Shown here: piece by piece, positions 43,217 through 52,604 of the stretch
Layout: the number at the start of each line of letters is the position of its first letter
Numbering within the stretch: position 1 is the first letter of the stretch
NCBI RefSeq assembly: GCF_017872975.1
Contig: NZ_JAGGJP010000010.1
Location: 62,001 to 126,000, forward strand
Origin: Rubellimicrobium aerolatum
GTDB lineage: Bacteria; Pseudomonadota; Alphaproteobacteria; Rhodobacterales; Rhodobacteraceae
Direction of reading: 5' to 3'
DNA: 64,000 bases
Notes under the pieces: generated by a model
What the model was told of the DNA's origin: nothing
Seen by the model: only the letters and a program-made list of their open reading frames with translations
The model's database searches: none
Position numbers and translations under genes: made by a program

Positions 43217-44209
43217 ATGGCAAGGATCGACGTGACCGTGCGGGGAGCCGGCGTGCTGGGGCTGGCGGTGGCGTTCGGTTGCGCCGAGCGGGGCGCGCGG
43301 GTGCGGGTGGTCGATCCGGGCGGCGTCGGCGCGGGGGCGAGCGGCGGCCTTGTGGGCGCGCTGTCGCCGCACGCGCCGGAGGGCTGGGACGAGGGCAAGG
43401 CGCTGCAACTGGAATCGCTGCGGATGCAGGAGGGGTTCTGGGCGCGGGTGCGCGAGGTCGGGGGCGAGGACGCCGGTTACGCGCGCACCGGGCGGCTGAT
43501 GCCGGTGGCCGACGACAGGGGGCTGGCGGTCGCGCGGGCTCGGGGGGAGGCGGCGCGCGGGCTCTGGCGGGGCGCGGGGGAGTGGCGGGTGGAGGCCGCG
43601 CCGGACGGGTGGGGGCCTGTGTCGGGGTCGGGCTTCGTGGTGCGGGACACGCTGGCGGCGCGGCTCGCGCCCCGGCGGGGGCTGGCGGCGCTGGTGGCGG
43701 CGCTGCGGGCGCTGGGGGGCGAGGTGGTCCGGGACGCCGCCGACATGGGCGCGGTGGTGGAGGCCACGGGCGTCGCGGGGCTGGGTGGCGCGGGGGTGAA
43801 GGGGCAGGCGGCGCTGCTGCGGTTGCCGGGCGTGGAGGGCTGTCCGCAGGTCTATGCGGGGGGCGTCTATGTCGTGCCGCATGGCGATGGGACGGTGGCG
43901 GTGGGCTCGACGGCCGAGAAGGAGTGGACGGACCCGACCGGGACGGACGAGCGGCTGGAGGCGGTGATCGCGAGGGCGCGGGCGCTGGTGCCGGCGCTGG
44001 GCGACGCGCCGGTGGTGGAGCGCTGGGCGGCGGTGCGGCCGCGCGCCCCGTCCGGGGCGCTGTGGCTGGGCGGCTCGGGCGGGCGGTTCGTGGCGAACGG
44101 GGGGTTCCGCACGGGATTCGGGATGGCGCCGCTGGTGGGGCGGCTGATGGCGGACCTCGTGCTGGAGGGGCGGGACGCGATTCCCGCGCCGTTCCGGGCG
44201 GGCGCGTGA
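43217..44209 (+). CDS. FAD-dependent oxidoreductase (DAO family; MnmC oxidoreductase-like)
   Basis: 330 residues. FAD loop VTVRGAGVLGLAVAFGCAER followed by GAGASGGLVGALSPHAPEG; C-terminal RPRAPSGALWLGGSGGRFVA and a final FGMAPLVGRLMADLV segment complete the D-amino-acid-oxidase fold. Being head to head with mnmD suggests it does the FAD-dependent demodification step that MnmC's C-terminal half performs (cmnm5 to nm5). A glycine or D-amino-acid oxidase is the alternative. RBS is not obvious. Confidence 0.85.
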   Translation: MARIDVTVRGAGVLGLAVAFGCAERGARVRVVDPGGVGAGASGGLVGALSPHAPEGWDEGKALQLESLRMQEGFWARVREVGGEDAGYARTGRLMPVADDRGLAVARARGEAARGLWRGAGEWRVEAAPDGWGPVSGSGFVVRDTLAARLAPRRGLAALVAALRALGGEVVRDAADMGAVVEATGVAGLGGAGVKGQAALLRLPGVEGCPQVYAGGVYVVPHGDGTVAVGSTAEKEWTDPTGTDERLEAVIARARALVPALGDAPVVERWAAVRPRAPSGALWLGGSGGRFVANGGFRTGFGMAPLVGRLMADLVLEGRDAIPAPFRAGA

Positions 44210-44458
44210 GGGGCGGATCTGAATTCCGGTCCTGATTCGGGGCCTGATTCCGGGCCGTGGCGCGGGGGGCCGATGGGGCGAGGTGCGTATTTGGGCCAAG
44301 TTGAAGCCGCGGGGCTCGCTGGCCCCGGCGGGCGAGGGGTGGGCGATCCTGGCCGGCAGGTGGGCGCGGTCGTGCGCCCTGGCTCCGGCGCGCGGGGCGG
44401 GGCGGCCCCCGTGCACGATCCGTGGCCGCAGCGCCACGGTCGGGGCGGGGGCGTCGTC

Positions 44459-44475
44459 GTAAACCTCCTGTTTAC
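44459..44475. promoter_or_regulatory. GTAAAC palindrome
   Basis: GTAAAC-CTCCT-GTTTAC, perfect 6-bp inverted repeat in the gene-poor stretch. No supported gene starts nearby. Confidence 0.35.
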
Positions 44476-45123
44476 CTTCACCTGCTAGGGTGATTCCACG
44501 GTTCGGACGGGCAGGGGCGCCCACCGGATCGAGCGAGATGCGGTCGCGACCCCCGGGGGCGGGGGGCTGGGCTCGAAGGCCCGGCGGCGGCCGCATGGAA
44601 CGGGAGCCTCCCTCGGATGTCGAACGCATCCGGGGGAGGGCCTTCCCGGCCGGGCCGCGCCGGAACGGGCGCGCGGTCGGGGGAACGGGGGCGCGCGGGG
44701 ATCGAACGTCCTCGCCGCGTCGCCACGCGGCCGGGGGCCCTGGGCTTCCGGCGGCAAGGGCCCGGGGGCCGTGAATCGCCGGGACGTGAACGTCGTGCCG
44801 TGAAGCGCCGGGCCGTCGCGGCGGCCGGGCGAGGGTCGGGTTCGGAGGGCGCGTCCCGGGGGGATCGCCCGGACGCTTGATCCGGGCTCGCGAGGCCGCG
44901 ACGCCCGTCGCGCGGGTCGGGATGCGGCGAGGCACGTGGGAAGGGGATCGGAGGGAGGGGAGCCGGCGGCTCCTTGGGCCCCCCGCCGCGTCCCTGACGG
45001 CGGAGAGCCCGGCCTGCTTGGCGCCGCGCCGCGTGGGCCCTTGGGGGCTCTTGTCGCGACCGTTCGCCGACCCGGGGCGCCTGTCCTCCCCGGGGAGTGA
45101 GTCGTTACTGAGTGCCTCATCAA

Positions 45124-45142
45124 GGTTAACGAAAGGTTTACG
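45124..45142. promoter_or_regulatory. CtrA-like box in an AT-rich patch
   Basis: GGTTAACGAAAGGTTTACG: two TTWAC half-sites about 10 bp apart, resembling the TTAA-N7-TTAA type of CtrA sites. The surrounding 90 bp (45097-45190) are clearly richer in A+T than the flanks. Target gene unclear. Confidence 0.35.
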
Positions 45143-45347
45143 CGTGGGCCTGTTTCGGGGGGCGTCGCGAAATTTTCGATTCGATGGTGCGTCTTGCTGG
45201 AGCGGGGGAGGTTGGAAGGGGCCGAGCGGGGGGCGGTGGCCGGGCAGGGTGGAGGCCGGATGATGGGCGCGCGGCATGGGGATCGCGGCGCGACGGGCCG
45301 CCGCGGAGGACGGCGGGCGGCGTGCCGGCGGCGTGGAGGGTGTCCGG

Positions 45348-45640
45348 CCTGAAAGGGCTGGCTCGCGGCATCTCCGGGGAAACTGGCTGGGTTCGGGGCG
45401 GGTGGGGTGGCCCGAGGCTGGCGGCATGAGCGGTGGCGTTGGTCCGAAGAGGTTGGGATCGGGGCATCTCCGGGGAAACGGGCTGGGATCGGGGCGTGGG
45501 TGGTGGCCTGTGACTGATGCACGGGGGCGTGGCGGTGGCCCGAAGCGGCCGGCTCGCGGCGTGGGTGGCGGCCTGGGGCTGGTGCAAGGGAGTGGGTGCT
45601 GCCGGCATGAGGGGCCGAGGCGTTCGGCCCGAAGCGGTTG
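45348..45640. repeat. Degenerate tandem repeat, about 90-96-bp unit, four copies
   Basis: Units begin near 45348, 45443, 45539 and 45628 with (C/T)CYGAARNGG followed by GCTGG or GTTGG. The segment GGCATCTCCGGGGAAAC is identical at 45367 and 45463 (96 bp apart). Copies are strongly diverged. Confidence 0.55.
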
Positions 45641-45819
45641 GATTGGAGCCGCCGGCTCTGGCCCGGCGGGCGGCGCTGGGCCTGGACGGGGCCGGGGCCG
45701 GACGGGGCCGGGGGCGCGGAGACCGGAGGGGGTGGCCTTGCCCCTGGCGCGGGGGTGGACCAAGCTGGCCAGGCGGGAGCCTGGCCCGGACGGGGTGCCG
45801 GGCGGGGAAGGGGCGGCTC

Positions 45820-47475
45820 ATGCGGCATGGCGGACGGATCCTGGCGGACCAGTTGCGGGCGCAGGGGGTCCGGCGGGTGTTCTCGGTGCCGGGGGAGAGC
45901 TTCCTCGCGGTGCTGGACGGGCTGCACGGGTCGGGGATCCGGAACGTCGTCTGCCGGCACGAAGGGGGCGCGGCGATGATGGCCGAGGCCACCGCCAAGC
46001 TCACCGGGCGGCCGGGCGTCTGCCTCGTCACGCGGGGGCCGGGGGCGACCAACGCCTCGGCCGGGGTGCACGTGGCGCGGCAGGACTCGACGCCGCTGGT
46101 CCTGCTGGTCGGCCAGATCGAGCGGGGGCACCGCGACCGCGAGGCCTTCCAGGAGGTGGATCTCCGGGCGATGTTCGGGCCGCTGGCGAAGTGGGTGGCC
46201 GAGATCGACTCGGTCGAGCGCATCCCGGAATACATGGCGCGGGCCTTTGCCGTCGCGACCGCCGGGCGGCCGGGGCCTGTGGTGCTGGGGCTGCCCGAGG
46301 ACGTGCTGAACGAGGAGGCGGAGGTGCCGGATCGGGGGGGCGCGCTGCGGCGCGCGGAGCCGGACCTTGCGGGCGCGGCGGCGGAGGCGCTGGACGTGCT
46401 GCGGGGGGCGGAGCGGCCGCTGGTCATCGCCGGGGGGCCGCACTGGTCGGAGGCGGCGGCGGCGGACCTGGCGCGCGTGGCCGAGGCGCAGGGCTGGCCG
46501 GTGGCCTGCGCCTTCCGGCGCCAGGATTACATGGACAACCGGCATCCGCATTACGTGGGCGACCTGAACGTGGGGGTCTCGCCCCGGCTCGCGCAGAGGG
46601 TGCGGGAGGCGGACGCGCTGCTGCTGCTGGGGACGCGACTGGGGGACATCTCCTCGGGGGGGTATGGGCTGCTCGACTCCAGGGCGCACGGCAAGCGGAT
46701 CGTCCATGTCCATGCCGACCCGGAGGAGCCGGGGCGGGTCTGGGCGCCGGACCTCGCGGTGACGGCGGAGGCGCCTCGCTTCCTGCGGGCGCTGGCCGGG
46801 CGGCCGGGGGCGGGGATCGGCGCGGCGGAGTGGCGGCAGGCGGCGCGGGCGGATTACGAATGGTGGATCACGCCGCAGGACACGCCGGGCGCGGTCAAGC
46901 AGGAGCGGGTGATCCGCTGGCTGTCCGACAACCTGCCCGAGGACGCGATCCTGACCAACGGGGCGGGGAACTTCGCGGCCTTCCTGCATAGGTATTTCAG
47001 CTACAAGCGATACGGGACGCAGCTCGCGCCGACCTCGGGGAGCATGGGCTACGGGGTGCCGGCGGCCATCGCGGCCTCGCTTGAGCATCCGGGCCGGGTG
47101 GTGGTCTGCGTGGCAGGGGACGGCGACGTGCAGATGACGCTGAACGAGCTGTCCACGGCGGTTCAGCACGGGGCTGTGCCCATCGTCGTGGTGATGAACA
47201 ACGGGCGGTATGGCACGATCCGGATGCACCAGGAGCGGACCTATCCGGGGCGGGTGTCGGGGACGGACCTCGCCAACCCGGACTTCGCGGCGCTGGCGCG
47301 GGCCTATGGCGGGCACGGCGAGGTGGTGCACCGGACGGAGGACTTCGCCCACGCCTTCCTGCGGGCGCGGGAATGGGGAACCTTCGCCATCATCGAGTGC
47401 CGGGTGGACGGCGAGGCGCTGACGCCCTCGCAGACGCTGGCGCAGGCCCGGGAGCAGGGGCTCCGCGCGGGCTGA
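45820..47475 (+). CDS. Thiamine-diphosphate-binding enzyme, acetolactate synthase large subunit-like
   Basis: 551 residues. N-terminal PYR domain with the catalytic Glu (NVVCRHEGGAAMMAEATAKL), central FAD/regulatory domain, and PP domain with the ThDP motif VAGDGDVQMTLNELSTAVQH through MNN. The family spans acetolactate synthase, benzoylformate decarboxylase and oxalyl-CoA decarboxylase. No small subunit (ilvH) follows, so a catabolic or ilvB-like paralogue is more likely than the biosynthetic enzyme. Start MRHGGRILADQLRAQG at 45820 after GGGAAGGGG; the open frame upstream is repeat DNA. Confidence 0.88.
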   Translation: MRHGGRILADQLRAQGVRRVFSVPGESFLAVLDGLHGSGIRNVVCRHEGGAAMMAEATAKLTGRPGVCLVTRGPGATNASAGVHVARQDSTPLVLLVGQIERGHRDREAFQEVDLRAMFGPLAKWVAEIDSVERIPEYMARAFAVATAGRPGPVVLGLPEDVLNEEAEVPDRGGALRRAEPDLAGAAAEALDVLRGAERPLVIAGGPHWSEAAAADLARVAEAQGWPVACAFRRQDYMDNRHPHYVGDLNVGVSPRLAQRVREADALLLLGTRLGDISSGGYGLLDSRAHGKRIVHVHADPEEPGRVWAPDLAVTAEAPRFLRALAGRPGAGIGAAEWRQAARADYEWWITPQDTPGAVKQERVIRWLSDNLPEDAILTNGAGNFAAFLHRYFSYKRYGTQLAPTSGSMGYGVPAAIAASLEHPGRVVVCVAGDGDVQMTLNELSTAVQHGAVPIVVVMNNGRYGTIRMHQERTYPGRVSGTDLANPDFAALARAYGGHGEVVHRTEDFAHAFLRAREWGTFAIIECRVDGEALTPSQTLAQAREQGLRAG

Positions 47476-47585
47476 GGGGGGCTGGAGCGTCCCGGCCCGG
47501 CCGATGCCGCCCCGGTTGGGCGGGCGGCAGCCTGCGTGCCGTGGGTTGGCCCGCGGGCCGTCGCGGAGGGCTGCGTGGCTCGGTG

Positions 47586-47755
47586 GCAGGGTGGGGCTTT
47601 ACCCCGCCCTGCGGCATTGAAGGCGTCGCCATGAGGTTGCGCTTCGGCGTATCGGGCCGCCGTTCGACCGTGGTGCGCCGAAGCGCACCCTACGCGAGAC
47701 GGTCGGGCTGGAACGGGCGGAGAGGCCGCAGGGTGGGGTGGAGCCCCCCCTGCGG
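47586..47755. repeat. Decayed REP-like palindromes between convergent genes
   Basis: Three remnants: GCAGGGTGGGGCTTTACC..CCGCCCTGC (47586-47614); the right half of the GCGC type, TGGTGCGCCGAAGCGCACCC then TAC (47671-47693); and CCGCAGGG..CCCTGCGG (47726-47755). They fill the space between the ThDP gene and metG; nothing else is seen there. Confidence 0.6.
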
Positions 47756-47771
47756 CGTCCTTGAGGTGGGG

Positions 47772-49490
47772 CTAGGTGCGGACGCCGGCGAAGCGGCTTT
47801 GCCAGTCGGCGCGTTCCTCGTCGGTGATCTTGCGGAACGTGACCTCGGGCACGGTGAAGGCGTGGCCGGGGGCGAGGGTCCGCAGGGCGGCTTCGAGGTC
47901 GTCGGGCCAGGACCAGTCGGTGCAGCCCAGGGCGTCCATCATCTCCTGCGCGGCGTCGGGGATGAAGGGGCGGGAGAGGACCGCGTAGAGGCGGATCAGG
48001 TTGAGGCCGAGGCGGGTCTGCATCGCCGCCTGGGCGGGGTCGGCCTTGAAGGTCGTCCAGGGGGCGGCGGATTGCAGGTATTCGTTGCCGAGGACCCAGA
48101 TGGAGCGGAGCGCCTCGGCGGCCTTGCGGACCTCGATGGCGTCCATGGCGGTCTCGTAGGCGCGCAGGCGGGTGGCGAGGTCGGCGAGGAGGAGGCCCTC
48201 GCGCTCGTCCCATTCGCCGCCGTCGGGGACCTGTTCGCCGAACTTGGAGCGGCAGAACTTGGTGATGCGGGAGACGAAGTTGCCCAGCACGTCGGCGAGG
48301 TCCTTGTTCACGCTGGCCTGGAAGTTCTCCCAGGTGAATTCGGAGTCGGAGGATTCGGGGGCGTGGGACAGGAGCCACCAGCGCCAGGTGTCGGCGGGGA
48401 GGATCGACAGGGCCTGGTCCATGAAGACGCCCCGGCCCTGGGACGTGGAGAACTGGCCGCCGTCGTAGTTCAGGTAGTTGAAGGACTTGATGTAGTCCAC
48501 GAGCTTCCAGTCCTCCCCGGAGCCCATGATGGTCACGGGGAAGGACAAGGTGTGGAAGGGCACGTTGTCCTTGCCCATGAACTGCGTGTAGCGGACGTCA
48601 TGCGCGCCGTGGTCGGTGCGCCACCAGCGTTCCCAGTCGGCATCGGGGCGGCCTTGCGCGTCGGTCCATTCCTTGGCGCAGGCGATGTATTCGATGGGGG
48701 CGTCGAACCAGACATAGAAGACCTTGCCCTCCATGCCGGGCCAGGGCTGGTCGCCCTTGCGGACGGGCACGCCCCAGTCGAGGTCGCGGGTGATGCCCCG
48801 GTCCTGGAGGCCGTCGCCGTCGAGGAGCCACTTGCGGGCGATGGAGGTGGTGAGGATCGGCCAGTCGGTTTTGGAGTCGATCCACTGGAGGAGCCGGTCC
48901 TTGAGGGCGGACTGGCGGAGGTGGAGGTGGGTGGTCTCGCGGATCTCCAGGTCGGTCGAGCCGGAGATGGCGGAGCGGGGGTCGATGAGGTCGGTCGGGT
49001 CGAGCTGCTTGGTGCAGTTCTCGCACTGGTCGCCGCGCGCCTTGTCGTAGCCGCAGTTCGGGCAGGTCCCCTCCACGTAGCGGTCGGGGAGGAAGCGGGC
49101 GTCGGCGTGGGAGTAGACCTGGCGCTCGGGCACCTCGGCGATGAGGCCGGCGGCGTCGAGCTGGCCGGCGAAGTGCTGGGTCAGGCGGTGGTTCTGGGGC
49201 GAGGAGGAGCGGCCGAAGTGGTCGAAGGACAGGCGGAAGCCTTGGGCCAGCTCGGCCTGGATCCCATACATGCGGGCGCAGTAGTCGGCCACCGGCTCTC
49301 CGGTCTTGGCGGCGGCGAGTTCGGCGGGGGTGCCGTGCTCGTCGGTGGCGCAGAGGAACAGGACCTCGTGGCCGCGAGAGCGGAGGTAGCGGGCGTAAAG
49401 GTCGGCGGGGAGCTGGGAGCCGACGAGGTTGCCCAGGTGCTTGATGCCGTTGATGTAGGGGATGGCCGAGGTGATGAGGTGGCGTGCCAT
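47772..49490 (-). CDS. metG: Methionine-tRNA ligase
   Basis: 572 residues. Class I HIGH equivalent in [20 protein letters not shown]; zinc knuckle [17 protein letters not shown]; the KMSKS region reads [13 protein letters not shown], the FSTS form known from some alphaproteobacterial and organellar MetRS (the KMSKS lysines are replaced). The anticodon-binding helical domain is complete to the C-terminus. The start at 49490 ([15 protein letters not shown]) is standard. No C-terminal dimerisation domain, as is usual for this subtype. Confidence 0.95.
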   Translation of the reverse strand: MARHLITSAIPYINGIKHLGNLVGSQLPADLYARYLRSRGHEVLFLCATDEHGTPAELAAAKTGEPVADYCARMYGIQAELAQGFRLSFDHFGRSSSPQNHRLTQHFAGQLDAAGLIAEVPERQVYSHADARFLPDRYVEGTCPNCGYDKARGDQCENCTKQLDPTDLIDPRSAISGSTDLEIRETTHLHLRQSALKDRLLQWIDSKTDWPILTTSIARKWLLDGDGLQDRGITRDLDWGVPVRKGDQPWPGMEGKVFYVWFDAPIEYIACAKEWTDAQGRPDADWERWWRTDHGAHDVRYTQFMGKDNVPFHTLSFPVTIMGSGEDWKLVDYIKSFNYLNYDGGQFSTSQGRGVFMDQALSILPADTWRWWLLSHAPESSDSEFTWENFQASVNKDLADVLGNFVSRITKFCRSKFGEQVPDGGEWDEREGLLLADLATRLRAYETAMDAIEVRKAAEALRSIWVLGNEYLQSAAPWTTFKADPAQAAMQTRLGLNLIRLYAVLSRPFIPDAAQEMMDALGCTDWSWPDDLEAALRTLAPGHAFTVPEVTFRKITDEERADWQSRFAGVRT

Positions 49491-49580
49491 GCGGGGAGCC
49501 CTTTCGCAGTCGGCTCCCCCTTTAGCGGGCCGGGTTCACCTCGGCCAGTGGGGTCACTGGCCCCCGCGCGGGAGCGCGGC

Positions 49581-50324
49581 TTACTGGGCGGTGTAGCCGC
49601 CGTCCACGAGGTGGTAGCTGCCGGTGATGAACGAGGCGTCCTTGGAGAGGAGGAAGCAGGTCAGGGCTGAGACCTCCTCGGCGGTGCCCATGCGCTTCAC
49701 GGCGTGGATGGAGGACAGGTAGTCCATGGTCGCCGCGTCGAGGTTCTGGTCGAGGAGCGGCGTCCTGATGAAGCCGGGGCCGACCGCGTTGATGCGGACG
49801 CCGCGCGTGCCGTATTCGAGGGCGGCGGATTTGGTCAGGCCGACGACGCCATGCTTGGCGGCGACGTAGGCGGAGGAGTTGGCGATGCCGACCGAGCCGA
49901 GGATCGAGGCCATGTTGACGATGGCGCCGCCGCCCGAGCGCTCGATGGCGGGGAGGGCGTAGCGCATCCCGTAGAAGACGCCGTCGAGGTTGATGGCGAT
50001 AACCTTGTGCCAGCCTTCCACGGGGTAGTCGCCCACCACGGCGGCCGGGCCGCCGATGCCGGCGTTGTTGACCAGGAGGTGCAGGCCGCCGGTCTGCTCG
50101 ACCGCATAGTTCACGAGGGCCTCGACCTGGGCGGCGTCGGCCACGTCGCAGGCGAAGGTGAGGGCGTCGTCGAGGCCCTCGGCGGCCTTGGCCAAGGCGT
50201 CCTCCTTCAGGTCGCTCAGCACCACGCGGGCGCCGCCGTGGGCGAGGTCGCGGGCGATGGCGAGGCCGATGCCCGAGGCGGCTCCGGTGACGATGGCGGT
50301 CTGGCCGGTGAAGTCGTGCGGCAT
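49581..50324 (-). CDS. SDR family oxidoreductase
   Basis: 247 residues, classical short-chain dehydrogenase. TGAASGIG cofactor loop, Asp at the end of strand 2 (VVLSDLKED, so NAD is favoured), NNAGIGG, catalytic Ser in NMASILGSVGIANSS, YVAAKHG and VGPGFIRTPLL. Close to 3-oxoacyl-ACP reductase and glucose/alcohol dehydrogenase groups; substrate unknown. AAGGAAAGGACC precedes ATG 50324. Confidence 0.92.
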   Translation of the reverse strand: MPHDFTGQTAIVTGAASGIGLAIARDLAHGGARVVLSDLKEDALAKAAEGLDDALTFACDVADAAQVEALVNYAVEQTGGLHLLVNNAGIGGPAAVVGDYPVEGWHKVIAINLDGVFYGMRYALPAIERSGGGAIVNMASILGSVGIANSSAYVAAKHGVVGLTKSAALEYGTRGVRINAVGPGFIRTPLLDQNLDAATMDYLSSIHAVKRMGTAEEVSALTCFLLSKDASFITGSYHLVDGGYTAQ

Positions 50325-50483
50325 GGGATGGTCCTTTCCTTCTGGTCCGGCCCGAGCGTTCCCGATCCCGGGCCGTCGCGCCTTGATATGGCGCAAGCCC
50401 AAACGGGGGGCAGAGGGCGCGGGCGCTGGACAGCCATGCGCGGGGCGCTAGGGTCCGCGCGCCAACAGGATGGGGAACGGTGA

Positions 50484-51509
50484 ATGCGGACGGTGGAGCT
50501 GGGGCGGTCGGGGCTGCGGGCGTCGGACTGGGCGCTGGGGACGATGACCTACGGGAGCCAGACGCCCGAGGCCGACGCGCATCGGCAGATGGACATGGCG
50601 CTGGACGCCGGGGTGACGCTCTGGGACTGCGCTGAGGTCTATCCGACGACGCCGCACAGCCCGGACACCAAGGGACGGTCCGAGGAGTTCATCGGATCGT
50701 GGTTCGCGTCGCGCGGGCGGCGGGCCGAGGTGGTGCTGGCGACCAAGGTGGGCGCGCCGGCGAGCACGGGCAGCTACGGGCGCGGCGCGGTCAAGGCCGC
50801 CTGCGAGGGGTCGCTGCGGCGGCTGCGGACGGACGTGATCGACCTCTACCAGATCCACTGGCCCGAGCGGGCGCACTACGCCTGGCGGCGCAACTGGGAG
50901 TTCGTGCCGTCATCGGACGCGGCGGGGACGATGGCCGTCATGGACGACGTGCTGGGGCAGCTGGCGGAGCTGGTCGCCGAGGGGAAGGTGCGGGCCGTGG
51001 GGCTGTCGAACGAGACGGCCTGGGGGCTGACGCGCTGGCGCGACCGGGGGCGGGCGCTGGGGGCTCCTCTGATGGAGACGGTGCAGAACGAGTATTCGCT
51101 GATGGCGCGGCTGTACGACACCGACATGGCGGAGGCGACGGTCATGGAGGGGGCGACGCTGCTCGCCTATTCGCCGCTGGCGGCCGGGGTTCTGACGGGC
51201 AAGTATGCCGGGGGCTCGGTGCCCGAGGGGTCGCGGGCGACGGTGCAGCCGGGCATCTTCGGCCGGCTGTCGGAGCGCGCGCAGGGGGCGGTCGCGGCCT
51301 ATCACGCGTTGGCCGAGGACGCGGGGATGGACCCGGTGCACATGGCGCTGGCGTGGCACCGGACGCGGCCCTTCCCGTCGGTGCCGATCTTCGGGGCGAC
51401 ATCGGCGGAGCAGCTCGGGCGCATCCTGGGCGGGGTCGATGTGGAGGTCGGGCCGGATCTGGCGGCACGGATCGACGCGGCGAACCGGGCGTGCCCGCTG
51501 CCGTTCTGA
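50484..51509 (+). CDS. Aldo/keto reductase (Tas-like)
   Basis: 341 residues, (beta/alpha)8 barrel. Catalytic tetrad: Asp in TLWDCAEVYP with its Tyr, Lys in VVLATKVG, His in LYQIHWPER. GLSNETAWGLTRW and YSPLAAGVLTGKY are NADPH-site blocks. The long insertion after IHWPER (AHYAWRRNWEFVPSSD) is typical of E. coli Tas. Substrate unknown. Divergent from the SDR gene (159 bp). Confidence 0.92.
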   Translation: MRTVELGRSGLRASDWALGTMTYGSQTPEADAHRQMDMALDAGVTLWDCAEVYPTTPHSPDTKGRSEEFIGSWFASRGRRAEVVLATKVGAPASTGSYGRGAVKAACEGSLRRLRTDVIDLYQIHWPERAHYAWRRNWEFVPSSDAAGTMAVMDDVLGQLAELVAEGKVRAVGLSNETAWGLTRWRDRGRALGAPLMETVQNEYSLMARLYDTDMAEATVMEGATLLAYSPLAAGVLTGKYAGGSVPEGSRATVQPGIFGRLSERAQGAVAAYHALAEDAGMDPVHMALAWHRTRPFPSVPIFGATSAEQLGRILGGVDVEVGPDLAARIDAANRACPLPF

Positions 51510-51560
51510 GCGGGAGCGGCGCACCCTGCGCCGGGGGGAACCGTCGCGCCTGGGGAGCGT

Positions 51561-51582
51561 GAGGCGGGCTGCGGCCCGCCTC
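51561..51582. terminator. Hairpin between convergent AKR and truB genes
   Basis: GAGGCGGGC-TGCG-GCCCGCCTC, 9-bp perfect stem midway between the two gene ends; could serve both directions. It may also be a relic REP-like stem (GGCGGGC). Confidence 0.5.
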
Positions 51583-51636
51583 CCTGCGGGACCATGGCGG
51601 GCCGGGGCCCGTCCTTCGGGCGCGCGCGGGCGACCG

Positions 51637-52545
51637 TCAGGCGGCGAAGACGCGGGTGGGCCGGAGGGTGCCGCCCTCGTAGTGGCCCACGGCGACGGCG
51701 CGGCCGTCGCGGCTGGCCCAGGCCTCGTCGCCCCATTCGACGCCCTCGGCGGGGAAGACCGGGGCCGCCGCGCCGTTCCTCAGGAGGGCGACGCTCGCCT
51801 CCGGGCAGCGGCATTCGGGAAGGCCGACGAGCGCGGTCTCCAAGGGGAGCAGGCGGGCGTCGAGCGCCTCGCCCTGGCCCGCCGATTCGATCTCGGCCCA
51901 GGTGATGGCCCCGGAGAGCGCGAAGGGCCCGGACCAGGTGCGGCGGAGCCGCGTGACGTGGCCGAGGCAGCCGAGCGCGCGGCCCAGGTCGCGGGCGATG
52001 GAGCGGACGTAGCCGCCCTTGCCGCAGACCATCTCCAGCACCGCGTGGTCGGGGTCGGGGCGCGACAGGAGGTCGAGCTTGCGGACGTGGAGCGGGCGGG
52101 CCGACAGCTCCAGCACCTCGCCGTCGCGGGCGAGGTCGTAGGCGCGCTCGCCGTCCACCTTGACGGCGGAGAAGGCGGGGGGAACCTGGAGGATGTCGCC
52201 CCGGAAGGCGGGGAGCGCGGCCTCGATCCCGGCGTCGGTGGGGCGGAGGTCGCTGGCGCGGACGACCTCGCCCTCGGCGTCGTCGGTGGCGGTCTCCTGG
52301 CCCCAGCGGATGGTGAACTCGTAGGCCTTGAGGGCGTCCGTGACGTAGGGGAGGACCTTGGTCGCCTCGCCCAGCGCGACGGCGAGGAGGCCGGTCGCGG
52401 CGGGGTCGAGCGTGCCGGCGTGGCCGGCCTTCTGGGCCTGCATCGTCCAGCGGACCTTGTTGACGACGGAGGTGGAGGTGATCCCCGCCGGCTTGTCCAC
52501 GATCAGGAAGCCCGAGATGGCCCGGCCCTTGCGCGTGCGTCCCAT
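51637..52545 (-). CDS. truB: tRNA pseudouridine(55) synthase
   Basis: 302 residues. Motif [18 protein letters not shown] and motif [22 protein letters not shown], with catalytic Asp in GTLDP, then [18 protein letters not shown] and [15 protein letters not shown]. It makes the universal pseudouridine 55 in the tRNA T arm. It is part of an rbfA-side cluster in many bacteria; here a phosphodiester glycosidase-like gene separates truB from rbfA, all in the same direction. Confidence 0.96.
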   Translation of the reverse strand: MGRTRKGRAISGFLIVDKPAGITSTSVVNKVRWTMQAQKAGHAGTLDPAATGLLAVALGEATKVLPYVTDALKAYEFTIRWGQETATDDAEGEVVRASDLRPTDAGIEAALPAFRGDILQVPPAFSAVKVDGERAYDLARDGEVLELSARPLHVRKLDLLSRPDPDHAVLEMVCGKGGYVRSIARDLGRALGCLGHVTRLRRTWSGPFALSGAITWAEIESAGQGEALDARLLPLETALVGLPECRCPEASVALLRNGAAAPVFPAEGVEWGDEAWASRDGRAVAVGHYEGGTLRPTRVFAA

Positions 52546-52604
52546 GTCACCCTCCGCGTGGAAAGGCCCGCGCCCTAGACGCGCGGGGCGGCGGGGTCAA
52601 GGCG

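Larger units (their letters stand above)
44210..45819. other. 1.6-kb stretch without a supported gene
   Basis: Several long open frames exist on both strands, but all are Arg/Pro/Gly-rich and typical of GC-driven shadows. Distinct features: a GTGCGTATTTGGGCCAAG element (44284-44301) similar to the GGGATATTT family; palindrome GTAAAC-CTCCT-GTTTAC (44459-44475); an AT-richer patch (45097-45190) with GGTTAACGAAAGGTTTACG at 45124-45142; and a degenerate tandem repeat (45348-45640). It could hold a small RNA or a decayed gene. Confidence 0.5.

Noticed and set aside
42962-45763. 933-codon minus-strand frame with PRRC-type repeats
   Set aside because: The apparent protein repeats are the DNA tandem repeat at 45348-45640 read in one frame; no ribosome site and no family.
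44485-47352. 955-codon frame on the minus strand across the gene-free stretch and the ThDP enzyme
   Set aside because: Arg/Pro/His-rich without any motif; antisense to a clear enzyme for over half its length.
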